Notes: generated by a model not told the origin, from the letters alone. DNA of 64,000 bases from DATEDA01 sp963789885 (GCA_963789885.1 CAWBNB010000010.1:62001-126000); one strand, 5' to 3'. Shown: positions 29,757 to 39,235, counted from the first letter of the stretch. Translations and numbers: made by a program.

Positions 29757-30140
29757 ATGCGGATGCTGCACACGATGCTGCGAGTGGGCGACCTCGACCG
29801 GTCGGTCAAGTTCTACACCGAGGTGCTCGGGATGAAGTGCCTGCGCACCACCGACCGGCCGGACCAGAAGTATTCGCTCGCCTTCGTCGGCTACGACGAC
29901 GAGGAGAAGACCGCGGTCCTCGAGCTCACCTACAACTACGGCGTCGACAAGTACGAGCTCGGCACGGCGTATGGCCACGTCGCGGTCGCAGTCGCCGATG
30001 CGGCCAAGGCGTGCGCGGAGGTCAAGCGCCGCGGCGGGAAGGTGACGCGCGAAGCGGGCCCGGTCAAGGGCGGCACGACCGTGATCGCTTTCGTCGAAGA
30101 TCCGGACGGCTACAAGATCGAGCTGATCGAACGGGATTGA
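29757..30140 (+). CDS. gloA: Lactoylglutathione lyase (glyoxalase I)
   Basis: It converts the methylglyoxal-glutathione hemithioacetal to S-lactoylglutathione. It has 127 residues with the two vicinal-oxygen-chelate repeats. Metal ligands are visible as His5 (MRMLHTML), the Glu in TAVLELTYN, the His in AYGHVAVAV and the Glu in GYKIELIE. GAAAGGAAA precedes the ATG. It is probably the Ni2+-type enzyme, as in E. coli. Confidence 0.96.
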   Translation: MRMLHTMLRVGDLDRSVKFYTEVLGMKCLRTTDRPDQKYSLAFVGYDDEEKTAVLELTYNYGVDKYELGTAYGHVAVAVADAAKACAEVKRRGGKVTREAGPVKGGTTVIAFVEDPDGYKIELIERD

Positions 30141-30165
30141 AGGACCGCGCGCCGCGCGCAGCTTG

Positions 30166-30927
30166 CTACCCGTTGACCGCATTCGCGATGGCGACATAGT
30201 CCGCGACCGATAGGTTCTCCGGCCGCAGCTTGGGATCGACTCCCAGCGCGCGCAGGTCGCTCTCGGCGACCACGCCGGCGAGCGCGTTCCGCAGCTGCTT
30301 CCGGCGCTTCGTGAACGCCGCCGTCACGACGCGCGCGAGTCCGGCCTCGTCGCGCGCCCCGAGCGCCGCGGCCGGCAGCGGCACCAGCCGCACGAACGCG
30401 GAATCCACCTTCGGCGGCGGACGGAACGCTCCCGGCTTGACGTCGAACAGCTTCGCGATCGCGAAGCGGTACTGGAGCATCACCGACAGCCGGCCGTACT
30501 CGGACGTCGAGGGCCGCGCAACCATCCGGTCGACGACCTCCCGCTGCAGCATCACGTGCACGTCGCGCAGCCGCGCAGCGTACGAGGCGAGCCGGAACAG
30601 AAGCGGCGTCGACACGTTGTACGGCAGGTTGCCGACGACGCGGAGGCTCTCCGGCAGGCGCCCGAAATCGAACTCGAGAACGTCGCCGCGATGGACGGTG
30701 AGCGCGGGATGGATCTCCTCCAGCCGGGCGGCGAGATCGCGATCGATCTCGATCGCGACGAGCCGCGGCGCGCGCTCGAGCAGGCGCCCGGTCAGCGCGC
30801 CGAGCCCCGGACCGATCTCGACCATGACATCGGCGGGCCGCGGGTCGACCGCGCCGAGGATCTTGGCGATCGCCGCCGGATCGTGAAGGAAGTGCTGTCC
30901 GAACCGTTTGCGCGGGACGTGACCCAT
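30166..30927 (-). CDS. rsmA: 16S rRNA dimethyladenosine transferase RsmA (KsgA)
   Basis: It dimethylates the two adenines of the 16S helix 45 loop. It has 253 residues from ATG 30927. Its features are RKRFGQHFLHD, the SAM motif VEIGPGLGALTGRLL, AIEIDRDLA, the catalytic NLPYNVSTPLLF and FRPPPKVDSAFVRL. A GTG at 30954, overlapping the surA stop as GTGA, is an alternative coupled start. pdxA, usually between surA and rsmA, is absent. Confidence 0.96.
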   Translation of the reverse strand: MGHVPRKRFGQHFLHDPAAIAKILGAVDPRPADVMVEIGPGLGALTGRLLERAPRLVAIEIDRDLAARLEEIHPALTVHRGDVLEFDFGRLPESLRVVGNLPYNVSTPLLFRLASYAARLRDVHVMLQREVVDRMVARPSTSEYGRLSVMLQYRFAIAKLFDVKPGAFRPPPKVDSAFVRLVPLPAAALGARDEAGLARVVTAAFTKRRKQLRNALAGVVAESDLRALGVDPKLRPENLSVADYVAIANAVNG

Positions 30928-30950
30928 CCCGGCGGGCGGCGACCTGCCGG

Positions 30951-32444
30951 TCACCGCTCCTCGAGCCGGTACTCGACGAACGCCCGGTCGCGGAGCTGGC
31001 GGAGCCACTCCTCGTACGACTCGTCGCTCCGGCGTTCGCGCAGCACCTTGCGTGCCTCGAGGCGTCGGCGATCGACCGAGAGATCGGCCACGCGCCGCTC
31101 GAGCAGCTGGATCAGGTGGATGCCGAACGAGGTGCGCACCGGCTCGGAGAGCTGGCCCGGCTTGAGCGCGGCCGCCGCCTGCTCGAATTCCGGCACGAGG
31201 TCGCCCGGCACGATCCAGCCGAGATCGCCGCCGCGCTGGGCGGAAGCGGTGTCGTCGGAGTTGAGCCGTGCGAGATCGGCGAAGTTCTCCCCCTGGACGA
31301 TCCGCGCCCTGAGGAGCGTGATCTTGCGGCGCGCCTCCGCCTCGGACACGAGCTCGCCCACCCGCGCGAGGATGTGCCGCACGTGCATCTGCTCGACGGC
31401 GAACGGATCGCCACCGGCCCCGCGGCGGTCGTTGAGCTTGAGCAGATGGAACCCGGCCGGACTGCGCACGATGTCGCTCACTTCGCCCGGCTTGAGCTTC
31501 GCGAGCGTCTCGCTGAAGATCTCGGGCAGCCGGTCCTGCGCGCGCCAGCCCATGTTGCCGCCCTGCAGCGCGTCGGGCGCATCGGAGTAGCCCACCGCGA
31601 CCTCCCCGAAGTCCGCGCCGCCCCGCGCCTTCGCGAGCGCGTCCGCCGCGCGCCGGTGCCGTGCCTCGATCTGCTCGGGGCTCGCGTTCTCGGGGACGCG
31701 CACCAGGATGTGCGACAGGTTGTATTGCACCGGCCCCCCCGCCGTCGCCTGCACTTCCTGGAGGAAGTTGTCGATGTCGCTCTCGGCCACCTGGATCTTG
31801 CTGTCCACCTCGCGCTCGCGCAGCCGCGAGATCAGGATCTCGTTGCGGATATCGTCGCGGAACTTCTGGAACGACATTCCCTGACGCTCGAGCGTCGCGC
31901 GGAAATCCGTGAGCGACATCTTGTTCTGCTCGGCGATCATCTGCACCGTCCGATCGACCTGCAGATCGTCCGCGCGGACGCCCGTTTCGCGCGCGTATTG
32001 CACCTGCACGCGATCGCTGATCATGCGCTCGAGCACTTGGCGCTCGAGCACGTCGGGCGCCGGCAGCGACGTGCCCTGGCGCTTGAGCTGGCTCTCGATC
32101 AGCTTGATCCGCTCGGAGAGATCGCGCTGGGTGATGACTTCCTTGTTGACGATCGCGACGATGCGGTCGACGAGCTCCGGTCCGCGCCGCGTCGGCGCGG
32201 GCCTGGGTTGCGCGTCGGGGGCGCGCGGCTGGAGGCTCGGCGATGCCCCGCCCGGTTGGAGGCTCGGCGATGCTCCGCCCGGTTGGAGGCCCGGCGACGC
32301 GCCGCCCGGCTGGACGCTCGGCGACCCACCGCCCGGCTGGACGCTCGGCGACGCGCCGCCGGGTTTGTCCGACCCGGGCAACCGGAACTGCGCGGCCGCC
32401 GGGGCGGCGGCTGCAGCGAGGAGAATCAGGACAACGAGTCGCAT
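30951..32444 (-). CDS. surA: Periplasmic chaperone / peptidyl-prolyl isomerase SurA with N-terminal repeat insert
   Basis: SurA escorts outer-membrane proteins to BAM. The signal peptide is MRLVVLILLAAAAAPAAAQ. A five-fold 9-residue repeat (PGGASPSLQ type) follows at about residues 28-72. Next come the SurA N-terminal helical domain (DRIVAIVNKEVITQRDL) and two parvulin domains (SHILVRVPEN ... RSPAGFHLLKLNDRR and RHILARVGE ... RTSFGIHLIQLLERR). The total is 497 residues, longer than E. coli SurA mainly because of the repeat linker. It begins one base after the lptD stop. Confidence 0.95.
   Translation of the reverse strand: MRLVVLILLAAAAAPAAAQFRLPGSDKPGGASPSVQPGGGSPSVQPGGASPGLQPGGASPSLQPGGASPSLQPRAPDAQPRPAPTRRGPELVDRIVAIVNKEVITQRDLSERIKLIESQLKRQGTSLPAPDVLERQVLERMISDRVQVQYARETGVRADDLQVDRTVQMIAEQNKMSLTDFRATLERQGMSFQKFRDDIRNEILISRLREREVDSKIQVAESDIDNFLQEVQATAGGPVQYNLSHILVRVPENASPEQIEARHRRAADALAKARGGADFGEVAVGYSDAPDALQGGNMGWRAQDRLPEIFSETLAKLKPGEVSDIVRSPAGFHLLKLNDRRGAGGDPFAVEQMHVRHILARVGELVSEAEARRKITLLRARIVQGENFADLARLNSDDTASAQRGGDLGWIVPGDLVPEFEQAAAALKPGQLSEPVRTSFGIHLIQLLERRVADLSVDRRRLEARKVLRERRSDESYEEWLRQLRDRAFVEYRLEER
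32229..32362. repeat. surA: 27-bp tandem minisatellite inside surA
   Basis: Five near-identical 27-base units encode PGGASPSVQ, PGGGSPSVQ, PGGASPGLQ, PGGASPSLQ and PGGASPSLQ. All units are in frame, so copy-number change would only alter linker length. Confidence 0.85.
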
Positions 32445-32445
32445 G

Positions 32446-34863
32446 TCAGTCGTAAGTGCCGTAGGCGCCCGGAACACCGGACCGGATCGGCGTCACTCGC
32501 GTACTGCCCGTGTCGCTGATCCCGAAATCGAGCGGCCGGTTCTCGGCCGCCGACTGGTTGATGAGCGAGTAGCCCGGGATGCTCCGTCGCAGCGCCTCGA
32601 GCGGGTTCGACCCGACCCGTGCGAGCCCGCTGAACTCGAGCTGCACGAAGAACAGGTTCGTCTGCTGCGCGGTCGCGGTCTGGAACTGCTGCGCGACCGC
32701 GCGGATGATCCAGCAGCCGGCATTATATTCGACCCCGACCAGCCCCTCGACGGACTGATGCCCCACGAGGTCGTAGCTGTAGCGGGCGACACCGTAGAAC
32801 CCGGCCCCGAGCGGCCACTGCGCTGCGACGTCGACGTTCTCGATGGTCCCGGCGCCGGCGGTCAGCTGCTGGTTCGTGTAGCGGTACGCGATGCTCGCCA
32901 CCGCCGACGGCATCGGCGAATAGCGTACCGCGGCGACCGCAGCGCCGAAGCCGCTCGGGGAGCCAAACTGGTACTGGGTGCTGACGTCGGCGGTCCAGCG
33001 CGGCGTGATGCGACCCGCGAGCCCGAGGATGAGGGGCGATATGTCGTGGGTCCGCACCGGCAGGCCGGGAATCGTCACCTTCTGCTCGGTGAAGTAGTAG
33101 CGCTGGCCGATCACCGCGCGCACCTGCTCCTGGCCGTCCGACGGGCGGACGAGCCGCGAGGTGGCGCCGAGCGAGAGCTGGTTCGCGTTCGCGATCCGGT
33201 CGCCGCCCACGAACGCGTTCTCCTGGAAGAGCTGGGTGTAGTTGAAATCGGCGTTCGTGGTGTCGAACACCGGAAACGCCGACTGGTCCTTGAACGGAAC
33301 GTAGAGATAGTAGGCGCGCGGCTCGAGCGTCTGCAGGTAGTCGGTGCCGAACCAACGTGTGTCGCGCTCGAAGTGCAAGCCGGAGTCGACGCTCGCGATC
33401 GGCAGCGTGACCGAGGGGCGCTCGTCGGTGAAGGTACCCGGGGTCGAGAGGCTGTAGCCGATCCCGGTAACACCCACCTTCGGCGTGATGTAGCCGTAGG
33501 ATCTCACCATCGGATACGACACCCACGGGTAGGCGGTAGCGCGACTGCCCGTCGGCACGAGCGAGGCGTTGCCGAAGTTGACGTACTCGCCGCGGAAGCC
33601 GAGGTCGAGCCCGACCGGCGTCGGCCGCAGCGCGTTCAGGAGGAACTGCGGCTCGCGGAAGTAAGGGACCGGCACCGGGTTTTGCGCGTCCTGCAGCGTC
33701 TGGAAGCGCTGATAGTTCGCCGTCGCGCTCCAGTAGCCGGACGGTGCACCATAGGACGCGAGTACCTGCTGCGGGAGATAGAGCTGCGTCGCGATCGAGA
33801 GCCGGCTGGAGAGGTCGCGGAAGTAGTTGTCGTCGGAGACCTTCTGGTAGTTCACCAGCCCGCTGAAGCCGTTCAGAAAATTGTACGTGCCCACGAGCGC
33901 GGTCGCGTAACGGGTCTCGTTGTTGAGCGACCGGTCCTCGGGCAGGATCTCGTACCGCGCTTCGCCGGTGGCGTAGGGCAGCAGGAACCGGAACTGGTTG
34001 AGGAACTGCAGGCCACGCTTCGCCATGTAGCGGGACGCGATCGTCGCGTCGTAGTTGGGCGCGATGTTCCAGTAGAAGGGCAGGATCATTTCGAATCCGT
34101 TCGCGCTCTGGATCCCGAAGGTCGGCGGCAGGAAGCCGCTCTTGCGCTCGTTGTTGAGCGAGAAGTCGAACCACGGGATCCGCGGCGTCGACACGCCGAG
34201 GAAGGTGAGGCTCCCGCCGCGGGCGGTGCCGACCTCGCGCTGCATGTCGATGTCGAGCTCTTCGGCCTGGATGAACCAGTCGTCCTGGCCCGGCTTGCAC
34301 GTGGTGAACGTGCCGTCGGTGACCCGGTAGTGCTCGTCGCCCTCGAAGCGGATCGCCGCGGCCTTGCCGCGGCCCTCGACGTCGACCATGAGACGCCCGC
34401 TGTCGGTCGCGGTGAGCTGGGCGCCGGGCGGCATCCCTTTCTTCAGGCGCGAGCGCACGGTGCGCTGCGCGAACCGGAACGTCGGCTCCTCGAAGATGCC
34501 GCTCGAGTCTTCGAGCCGCATCCGCAGGCGCGGGCCGGTCATCTCGTCGGGGCCGATCCTGAGGTGAACGCTCCCGGTCGCCAGCGCCTCGTCGTCCTCG
34601 CCGAAGTACTTGATGCGGTCCGCGGTCAGCGCCGTGTCGCCACGCCGGATCTCGGCGTTGCCGATCGCTTCCACTTCGGCGCTGCCCAGGCCCTCGATGC
34701 GGTCCGCGGTGAGGAAGGTAGGAAGATCGGGACCGCGTCCCGGCGGCGGCGCGCCGAGCGCGCGCTCGAGCCGCAAGCCTTGGCCTTGCGCCGACGCCGC
34801 TTCCGGGGCGAGCACAAGCACCAGCATCGCCGCCAGCGCGGCGCGGACAGGACCGGGTGACAT
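32446..34863 (-). CDS. lptD: LPS-assembly protein LptD
   Basis: The outer-membrane barrel that inserts LPS. It has 805 residues: a signal peptide ending near AASAQG, an OstA-like jelly-roll N-domain (LTADRIEGLGSAEVEAIGNA, ADRIKYFGEDDEALATGSV) and a large C-terminal barrel. Only two Cys flank the barrel (TTCKPGQDDW and NAGCWIIRAVAQQ), consistent with one inter-domain disulfide rather than the two of E. coli. It is co-directional with surA. The start lies 117 bases from divergent amgK. Confidence 0.95.
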   Translation of the reverse strand: MSPGPVRAALAAMLVLVLAPEAASAQGQGLRLERALGAPPPGRGPDLPTFLTADRIEGLGSAEVEAIGNAEIRRGDTALTADRIKYFGEDDEALATGSVHLRIGPDEMTGPRLRMRLEDSSGIFEEPTFRFAQRTVRSRLKKGMPPGAQLTATDSGRLMVDVEGRGKAAAIRFEGDEHYRVTDGTFTTCKPGQDDWFIQAEELDIDMQREVGTARGGSLTFLGVSTPRIPWFDFSLNNERKSGFLPPTFGIQSANGFEMILPFYWNIAPNYDATIASRYMAKRGLQFLNQFRFLLPYATGEARYEILPEDRSLNNETRYATALVGTYNFLNGFSGLVNYQKVSDDNYFRDLSSRLSIATQLYLPQQVLASYGAPSGYWSATANYQRFQTLQDAQNPVPVPYFREPQFLLNALRPTPVGLDLGFRGEYVNFGNASLVPTGSRATAYPWVSYPMVRSYGYITPKVGVTGIGYSLSTPGTFTDERPSVTLPIASVDSGLHFERDTRWFGTDYLQTLEPRAYYLYVPFKDQSAFPVFDTTNADFNYTQLFQENAFVGGDRIANANQLSLGATSRLVRPSDGQEQVRAVIGQRYYFTEQKVTIPGLPVRTHDISPLILGLAGRITPRWTADVSTQYQFGSPSGFGAAVAAVRYSPMPSAVASIAYRYTNQQLTAGAGTIENVDVAAQWPLGAGFYGVARYSYDLVGHQSVEGLVGVEYNAGCWIIRAVAQQFQTATAQQTNLFFVQLEFSGLARVGSNPLEALRRSIPGYSLINQSAAENRPLDFGISDTGSTRVTPIRSGVPGAYGTYD

Positions 34864-34895
34864 CTCGGCGCGACGGGGATGCTTTTTTTCGCTGC

Positions 34896-34938
34896 TACAA
34901 TCGCACAATCGCTTTCGGAGAGCAACGCCGAAAGCGAT
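34896..34938 (+). promoter_or_regulatory. Promoter-like element with inverted repeat upstream of amgK
   Basis: A TACAAT hexamer (34896-34901) is followed by a perfect 11-bp inverted repeat, ATCGCTTTCGG at 34908-34918 and its complement at 34928-34938, with a 9-base loop. It lies between divergent lptD and amgK. It could be an operator or a 5'-leader hairpin. Confidence 0.4.
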
Positions 34939-34980
34939 CGACTCGACGGCGCGGCCCGCGCCGCAACAGGTCCTTCCAGG

Positions 34981-35994
34981 ATGGAACGCCTCGCTGCGCT
35001 CGAGCGCTGGCTCGCCGGCCTCGATCCCGACGCCCGGTTCGCGCTCGCCCCCGCCTCGGCCGACGCGAGCTTCCGGCGCTATTTCCGCGTCGCGTACGAG
35101 GACGGAGGCGCCCGCCCGCGCACGGCGATCGCGATGGACGCGCCGCCCGGGCGCGAAGACTGTCGGCCGTTCGTCCATGTGGCCGGACTGCTCGAGCGCG
35201 CCGGCCTCAACGCGCCGCGGGTACTCGCGCAGGACTTCGCACAGGGGTTCCTGCTGCTCACCGATCTCGGCACCACGACCTATCTCGCCGCGCTCGAGCG
35301 CGATCGCACGCTCGCCGACGCACTGTTCGCCGACGCCACCGATGCGCTCGTGAAATGGCAGCTCGCGAGCCGCCGCGACGAGCTCCCCGCGTACGACGCC
35401 GGGCTGCTGCGTCGCGAGCTCGAGCTTTTTCCCGAGTGGTACCTCGGCCGCCACCTCGGGATCACGCTCTCGGCGGCCGACCGCGAAACCATCGACCGCG
35501 CATTCGCGCTCATCGTCGCCGCGAACCTCGCACAGCCGAAGGTCTTCGTCCACCGCGACTACATGCCGCGGAACCTGATGGTCAGCGAGCCGAACCCGGG
35601 GATCCTCGACTTCCAGGACGCGGTCTACGGTCCGATCACCTACGACATCGCGTGCCTCGTCAAGGATGCGTTCATCAGCTGGGAGGAGGAGCGCGCGCTC
35701 GACTGGACGATCCGGTACTGGGAGAAGGCGAAGCGCGCGCGGCTCCCGGTCGACGCCGATTTCGCGGCGTTCTGGCGCGACTGCGAATGGATGGGGCTGC
35801 AGCGGCACCTCAAGGTGGCGGGCATCTTCGCGCGGCTCGCGCATCGCGACGGCAAGCGCCAGTACCTCGACGACACGCCGCGGTTCCTCGGCTACATCCG
35901 GCCGGTGCTTGCGCGCTATCGCGCGCTCGCCCCGCTCGCCGCGCTCGTCGACCGGCTGGAAGGCCGCGAGGCCGACGCGAGGTATTCGTTTTGA
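34981..35994 (+). CDS. amgK: N-acetylmuramate/N-acetylglucosamine kinase AmgK
   Basis: An aminoglycoside-phosphotransferase-fold kinase of 337 residues. It shows ADASFRRYFRV near residue 24, the catalytic loop VFVHRDYMPRNLMV, the metal Asp in GILDFQDAVYGPITYD and a C-terminal helical lobe. With MurU it forms the cell-wall recycling bypass that makes UDP-MurNAc and confers fosfomycin resistance in Pseudomonas. That identity rests on the adjacent murU-like gene. The frame is open further upstream but ATG 34981 fits the family start. Confidence 0.9.
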   Translation: MERLAALERWLAGLDPDARFALAPASADASFRRYFRVAYEDGGARPRTAIAMDAPPGREDCRPFVHVAGLLERAGLNAPRVLAQDFAQGFLLLTDLGTTTYLAALERDRTLADALFADATDALVKWQLASRRDELPAYDAGLLRRELELFPEWYLGRHLGITLSAADRETIDRAFALIVAANLAQPKVFVHRDYMPRNLMVSEPNPGILDFQDAVYGPITYDIACLVKDAFISWEEERALDWTIRYWEKAKRARLPVDADFAAFWRDCEWMGLQRHLKVAGIFARLAHRDGKRQYLDDTPRFLGYIRPVLARYRALAPLAALVDRLEGREADARYSF

Positions 35995-36662
35995 GGGCGA
36001 TGCTCCTCGCAGCGGGCCGGGGCGAGCGCATGCGCCCGCTCACCGACGCTACGCCGAAGGCGCTGCTCCGCGCCGGCGGCACGCCGCTGATCGAACGGCT
36101 CATCGGCCGGCTCGCCGGCGAGGGCTACACCGATCTCGTCGTCAACCACGCGCATCTCGGCGCGCTCATCGAGGCCGCGCTCGGCGACGGCTCGCGGTTC
36201 GGCGTCCGCATCCGCTACTCGCCCGAGCGCGACGCGCTCGAGACCGCCGGCGGGATTGCCAACGCGCTCGCGCTCCTCGGGCCGGCGCCGTTCCTCGTGG
36301 TCAATGCCGATCTGCATGCCGACTATCCGTTCGCGCGCCTGCGTGGCGCGCTCGCGGACGCTGCGCAGGCGCACCTCGTCCTGGTCGACAACCCGCCGCA
36401 TCATCCCGGCGGCGACTTCGCGCTCGTCGGGGATCGCGTGGCGAACGAGGGCGCCGCGCCGCTCACCTTCAGCGGCATCGGCGTCTACCGGCCGGAGTTG
36501 TTCGACGGCATCGCGCCGGGAACCCGCGCGGCGCTTGGGCCGGTGCTCCGCGCCGCCGCGGCGCGCGGGCGCGTGACCGGCGAGCGCTACACCGGGCGCT
36601 GGGTCGACGTCGGGACGCCGGAGCGGCTCGCCCGGCTCGACGCGGAGCTCGGCCGTGGCTGA
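35991..36662 (+). CDS. murU: N-acetylmuramate alpha-1-phosphate uridylyltransferase MurU
   Basis: A nucleotidyltransferase of 223 residues with the signature MLLAAGRGERMRPLTDATPK, VNHAHLG, FLVVNADLHADYP and GRWVDVGTPERL. It acts after AmgK. The TTG at 35991 overlaps the amgK stop (TTGA); ATG 36000 is the alternative. It is followed by a 97-base gap before pepP. Confidence 0.9.
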   Translation: MRAMLLAAGRGERMRPLTDATPKALLRAGGTPLIERLIGRLAGEGYTDLVVNHAHLGALIEAALGDGSRFGVRIRYSPERDALETAGGIANALALLGPAPFLVVNADLHADYPFARLRGALADAAQAHLVLVDNPPHHPGGDFALVGDRVANEGAAPLTFSGIGVYRPELFDGIAPGTRAALGPVLRAAAARGRVTGERYTGRWVDVGTPERLARLDAELGRG

Positions 36663-36759
36663 TCGCCCGGCCCGGCTCGCGGACGAGGTCACGCCGCGTA
36701 TCGATCGGCCCGGCGCGCCCGCTTGATCGGCACGCGCGGGCAGCCGACAATCGCGAGCC

Positions 36760-38073
36760 ATGACAGCCATTGCCCACTACCTCACCCGGCGTGCGGCGGT
36801 ACTCGAGCGGATCGGCGCCGGGCTCGCGATCGTGCCGACGGCGCCCGAGCGGATGCGTAACCGCGACAGCGATTACCTCTATCGCTTCGACAGCTATTTC
36901 TATTACCTCACCGGATTTCCCGAGCCCGAGGCGGTGCTGGTGCTGGTCGCGGGCGCGAGCCCGAAGACGATCCTCTTCTGCCGCGAGAAGCATCCGGAGC
37001 GCGAGCTGTGGGAGGGCTTCCGCTACGGCCCGGAGGCGGCACGGGAGGCGTTCGGGTTCGACGAGGCGTACTCGATCGCCGAGCTCGACGCGAAGCTGCC
37101 GCAGCTTCTTGCGAACCAGCCTGCGCTGCACTACGCGCCGGGCATGGACGCGGCCTGGGACGCGCGCGTGATGCGCTGGCTGAACGACGTCCGTGCGCTC
37201 GCCCGCACCGGTGTCGCTGCGCCCGCCGAGATCCGCGATCTGCGCGTGGCGCTCGACGCGATGCGGCTGGTCAAGGACGATCACGAGCTCGCGGTGATGC
37301 GGCGCTCGGCCGAGATCTCCGCCGGCGCCCACGTCCGCGCGATGCGCGCGACCCGGCCCGCGAAGATGGAGTACGAGATCGAGGCCGAGCTCCTCTACGA
37401 GTTCCGCCGCCACGGCTCGCAGTTTCCCGCCTACTGGCCGATCGTCGCCGGCGGGGCGAACGCGTGCATCCTGCATTACCGCGAGAACGACAAGCAGCTC
37501 GAGGACGGCACGCTCCTCCTCATCGATGCCGGCTGCGAGCTCGACGGGTACGCCGCCGACATCACCCGGACGTTCCCGGTGGGGGGCCGCTACAGCGGCC
37601 CGCAAGCCGCGATCTACGAGCTCGTCCTCGCCGCGCAGCTCGCGGCGATCGCGGAGGTGAAGCCGGGCGCCCCCTGGAACGCGCCGCACGACGCCGCGGT
37701 GAAGGTGCTGGCGCAGGGGTTCATCGACCTCGGCCTGTGCCAGGGCACGCTCGACGCGGTGCTCGAGAAGGAAGACTACAAGCGCTTCTACATGCATCGT
37801 ACGGGGCACTGGCTCGGGCTCGACGTGCACGACGCCGGCGACTACAAGGAAGGCGGCGACTGGAAGCCGCTCCGGCCGGGCATGACGCTCACCGTCGAGC
37901 CGGGCTGCTACGTCAGGCCTGCCGAAAGCGTGCCGGAGCGCTTCTGGAACATCGGCGTGCGCATCGAGGACGACGCGCTCGTCACCCCGACCGGCTGCGA
38001 GATCCTCACCGCCGGCGCGCCGAAGCTCGTGGGCGAGGTCGAGGCGCTGATGCGCGATGCCCGCTCCGCCTGA
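36760..38073 (+). CDS. pepP: Xaa-Pro aminopeptidase PepP
   Basis: A manganese aminopeptidase releasing N-terminal residues before proline, 437 residues. The N-terminal creatinase-like domain has RNRDSDYLYRFDSYFYYLTG. The pita-bread catalytic domain carries the five metal ligands in LLIDAGCELDGYAADITRTFP, MHRTGHWLGLDVHD, TLTVEPGCYV and GVRIEDDALVT. It overlaps the following ubiH gene by 17 bases, a pairing (pepP-ubiH) also seen in gammaproteobacteria. Confidence 0.96.
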   Translation: MTAIAHYLTRRAAVLERIGAGLAIVPTAPERMRNRDSDYLYRFDSYFYYLTGFPEPEAVLVLVAGASPKTILFCREKHPERELWEGFRYGPEAAREAFGFDEAYSIAELDAKLPQLLANQPALHYAPGMDAAWDARVMRWLNDVRALARTGVAAPAEIRDLRVALDAMRLVKDDHELAVMRRSAEISAGAHVRAMRATRPAKMEYEIEAELLYEFRRHGSQFPAYWPIVAGGANACILHYRENDKQLEDGTLLLIDAGCELDGYAADITRTFPVGGRYSGPQAAIYELVLAAQLAAIAEVKPGAPWNAPHDAAVKVLAQGFIDLGLCQGTLDAVLEKEDYKRFYMHRTGHWLGLDVHDAGDYKEGGDWKPLRPGMTLTVEPGCYVRPAESVPERFWNIGVRIEDDALVTPTGCEILTAGAPKLVGEVEALMRDARSA

Positions 38074-39235
38074 GGCCTGCGATGTCCTGATCGCGGGCGG
38101 CGGCCCGGTCGGTGCCGCGGCTGCGTGCAGTCTCGCGCGCGGGGGCGCCGACGTGCTGCTCGTGGACGCGGCGTCGGAGCCCGCCGGCGGGTTCCGGCCG
38201 ATCGCCCTCTCCGAGGGCAGCCGGCTGATCCTGGAATCGATCGGGCTGTTCGAGGCGACCCGGTCCACCCCGATCGAGACGATCCACGTGTCGCAGACCG
38301 GCGGGTTCGGTCGCACCGTGATCCGCCGCGAAGAGCTCGGCGTGCCGGCCCTCGGCCACGTCTGCGATGCGGCCGCGCTCGCAAAAGCGCTCGCCGGGGC
38401 TGTCGCGCCGGTCTGCGCTCCCGGCCGGGTAGTGTCGTGGCGGAGCGACGGCGAGCGGGTGCGCGTCAGCCTCAACACTATTGATACGGCTGGCGCGCCC
38501 GGTGCGGCTGGCGCACCGCGGGAAGTCGCCGCGCGGCTGCTCGTGCTCGCCGACGGCGGGCGGGTGGCCGGCGACGATTTGGTGCTGAAGGATTACGGGC
38601 AGACGGCGATCGTAGCGCAGGTGCGCACCGAAATCGCGCATCGGGGCATCGCCTGGGAGCGCTTCACCGCCGAGGGCCCGCTCGCGCTCCTGCCGTTCGC
38701 GGACGGAACGCTCGCCCTCGTCTGGACCGTGCCCGCTGCACGCGCGCCGGCTCTGCTCGACGCGAGCGGTGAGCGCTTCCTCGCTTCGCTCGCCGCGGGC
38801 TTCGGCGCGCGGCTGGGTCGCTTCACCGACGCCGGCCCGCGCTCGAGCTTTGCGCTGCGGCTGTGGTATCGCAGGTCGAACGTCGCCGGGCCGCGGGTCG
38901 TCGCGATCGGCAATGCGGCACAGACGCTCCATCCGGTTGCGGGCCAGGGACTGAACCTCGGCTTGCGCGATGCTGCCGAGCTCGCGGCGCTCGTCGCGCG
39001 CGCCGACGGCGCATCGGTCGGCGACCCCGGTTTCCTCGCCGCGTTCCGCGCCGCCCGGCGCGTCGACCGGCTCGCCGCAATCGGCGTAACCGATTTTCTC
39101 GTCAACGTTTTTTCCAACGCGAACCCGCTCCTCCGCGCGGCACGCGGCGCAGGCCTCGTCGCGCTCGACCTCGTTCCGCCCGCGCGGCGTCTGTTCGCGC
39201 GCCGCATGATGCTCGGCGCGCGCGGATTTCCCTGA
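38057..39235 (+). CDS. ubiH: UbiH-family ubiquinone biosynthesis hydroxylase
   Basis: A FAD-dependent ring hydroxylase of 392 residues. The N-terminal motif is VLIAGGGPVGAAAACSLARGG and the C-terminal FAD motif is IGNAAQTLHPVAGQGLNLGLRDA, as in UbiH/VisC. A short Gly/Ala repeat (DTAGAPGAAGAPRE, about residue 145) is inserted between beta strands. The pepP-ubiH overlap supports UbiH proper. The paralogue at 11104-12265 would then be the second hydroxylase of the pathway. Confidence 0.9.
   Translation: MPAPPEACDVLIAGGGPVGAAAACSLARGGADVLLVDAASEPAGGFRPIALSEGSRLILESIGLFEATRSTPIETIHVSQTGGFGRTVIRREELGVPALGHVCDAAALAKALAGAVAPVCAPGRVVSWRSDGERVRVSLNTIDTAGAPGAAGAPREVAARLLVLADGGRVAGDDLVLKDYGQTAIVAQVRTEIAHRGIAWERFTAEGPLALLPFADGTLALVWTVPAARAPALLDASGERFLASLAAGFGARLGRFTDAGPRSSFALRLWYRRSNVAGPRVVAIGNAAQTLHPVAGQGLNLGLRDAAELAALVARADGASVGDPGFLAAFRAARRVDRLAAIGVTDFLVNVFSNANPLLRAARGAGLVALDLVPPARRLFARRMMLGARGFP

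Noticed and set aside
32445..32477. Upstream start for SurA
   Set aside because: It would overlap lptD, and the signal peptide begins at ATG 32444.
38490..38520. Short repeated GGCTGGCGC units in ubiH as a mobile insertion
   Set aside because: Only two imperfect units, in frame and in a loop; ordinary low-complexity drift explains it.
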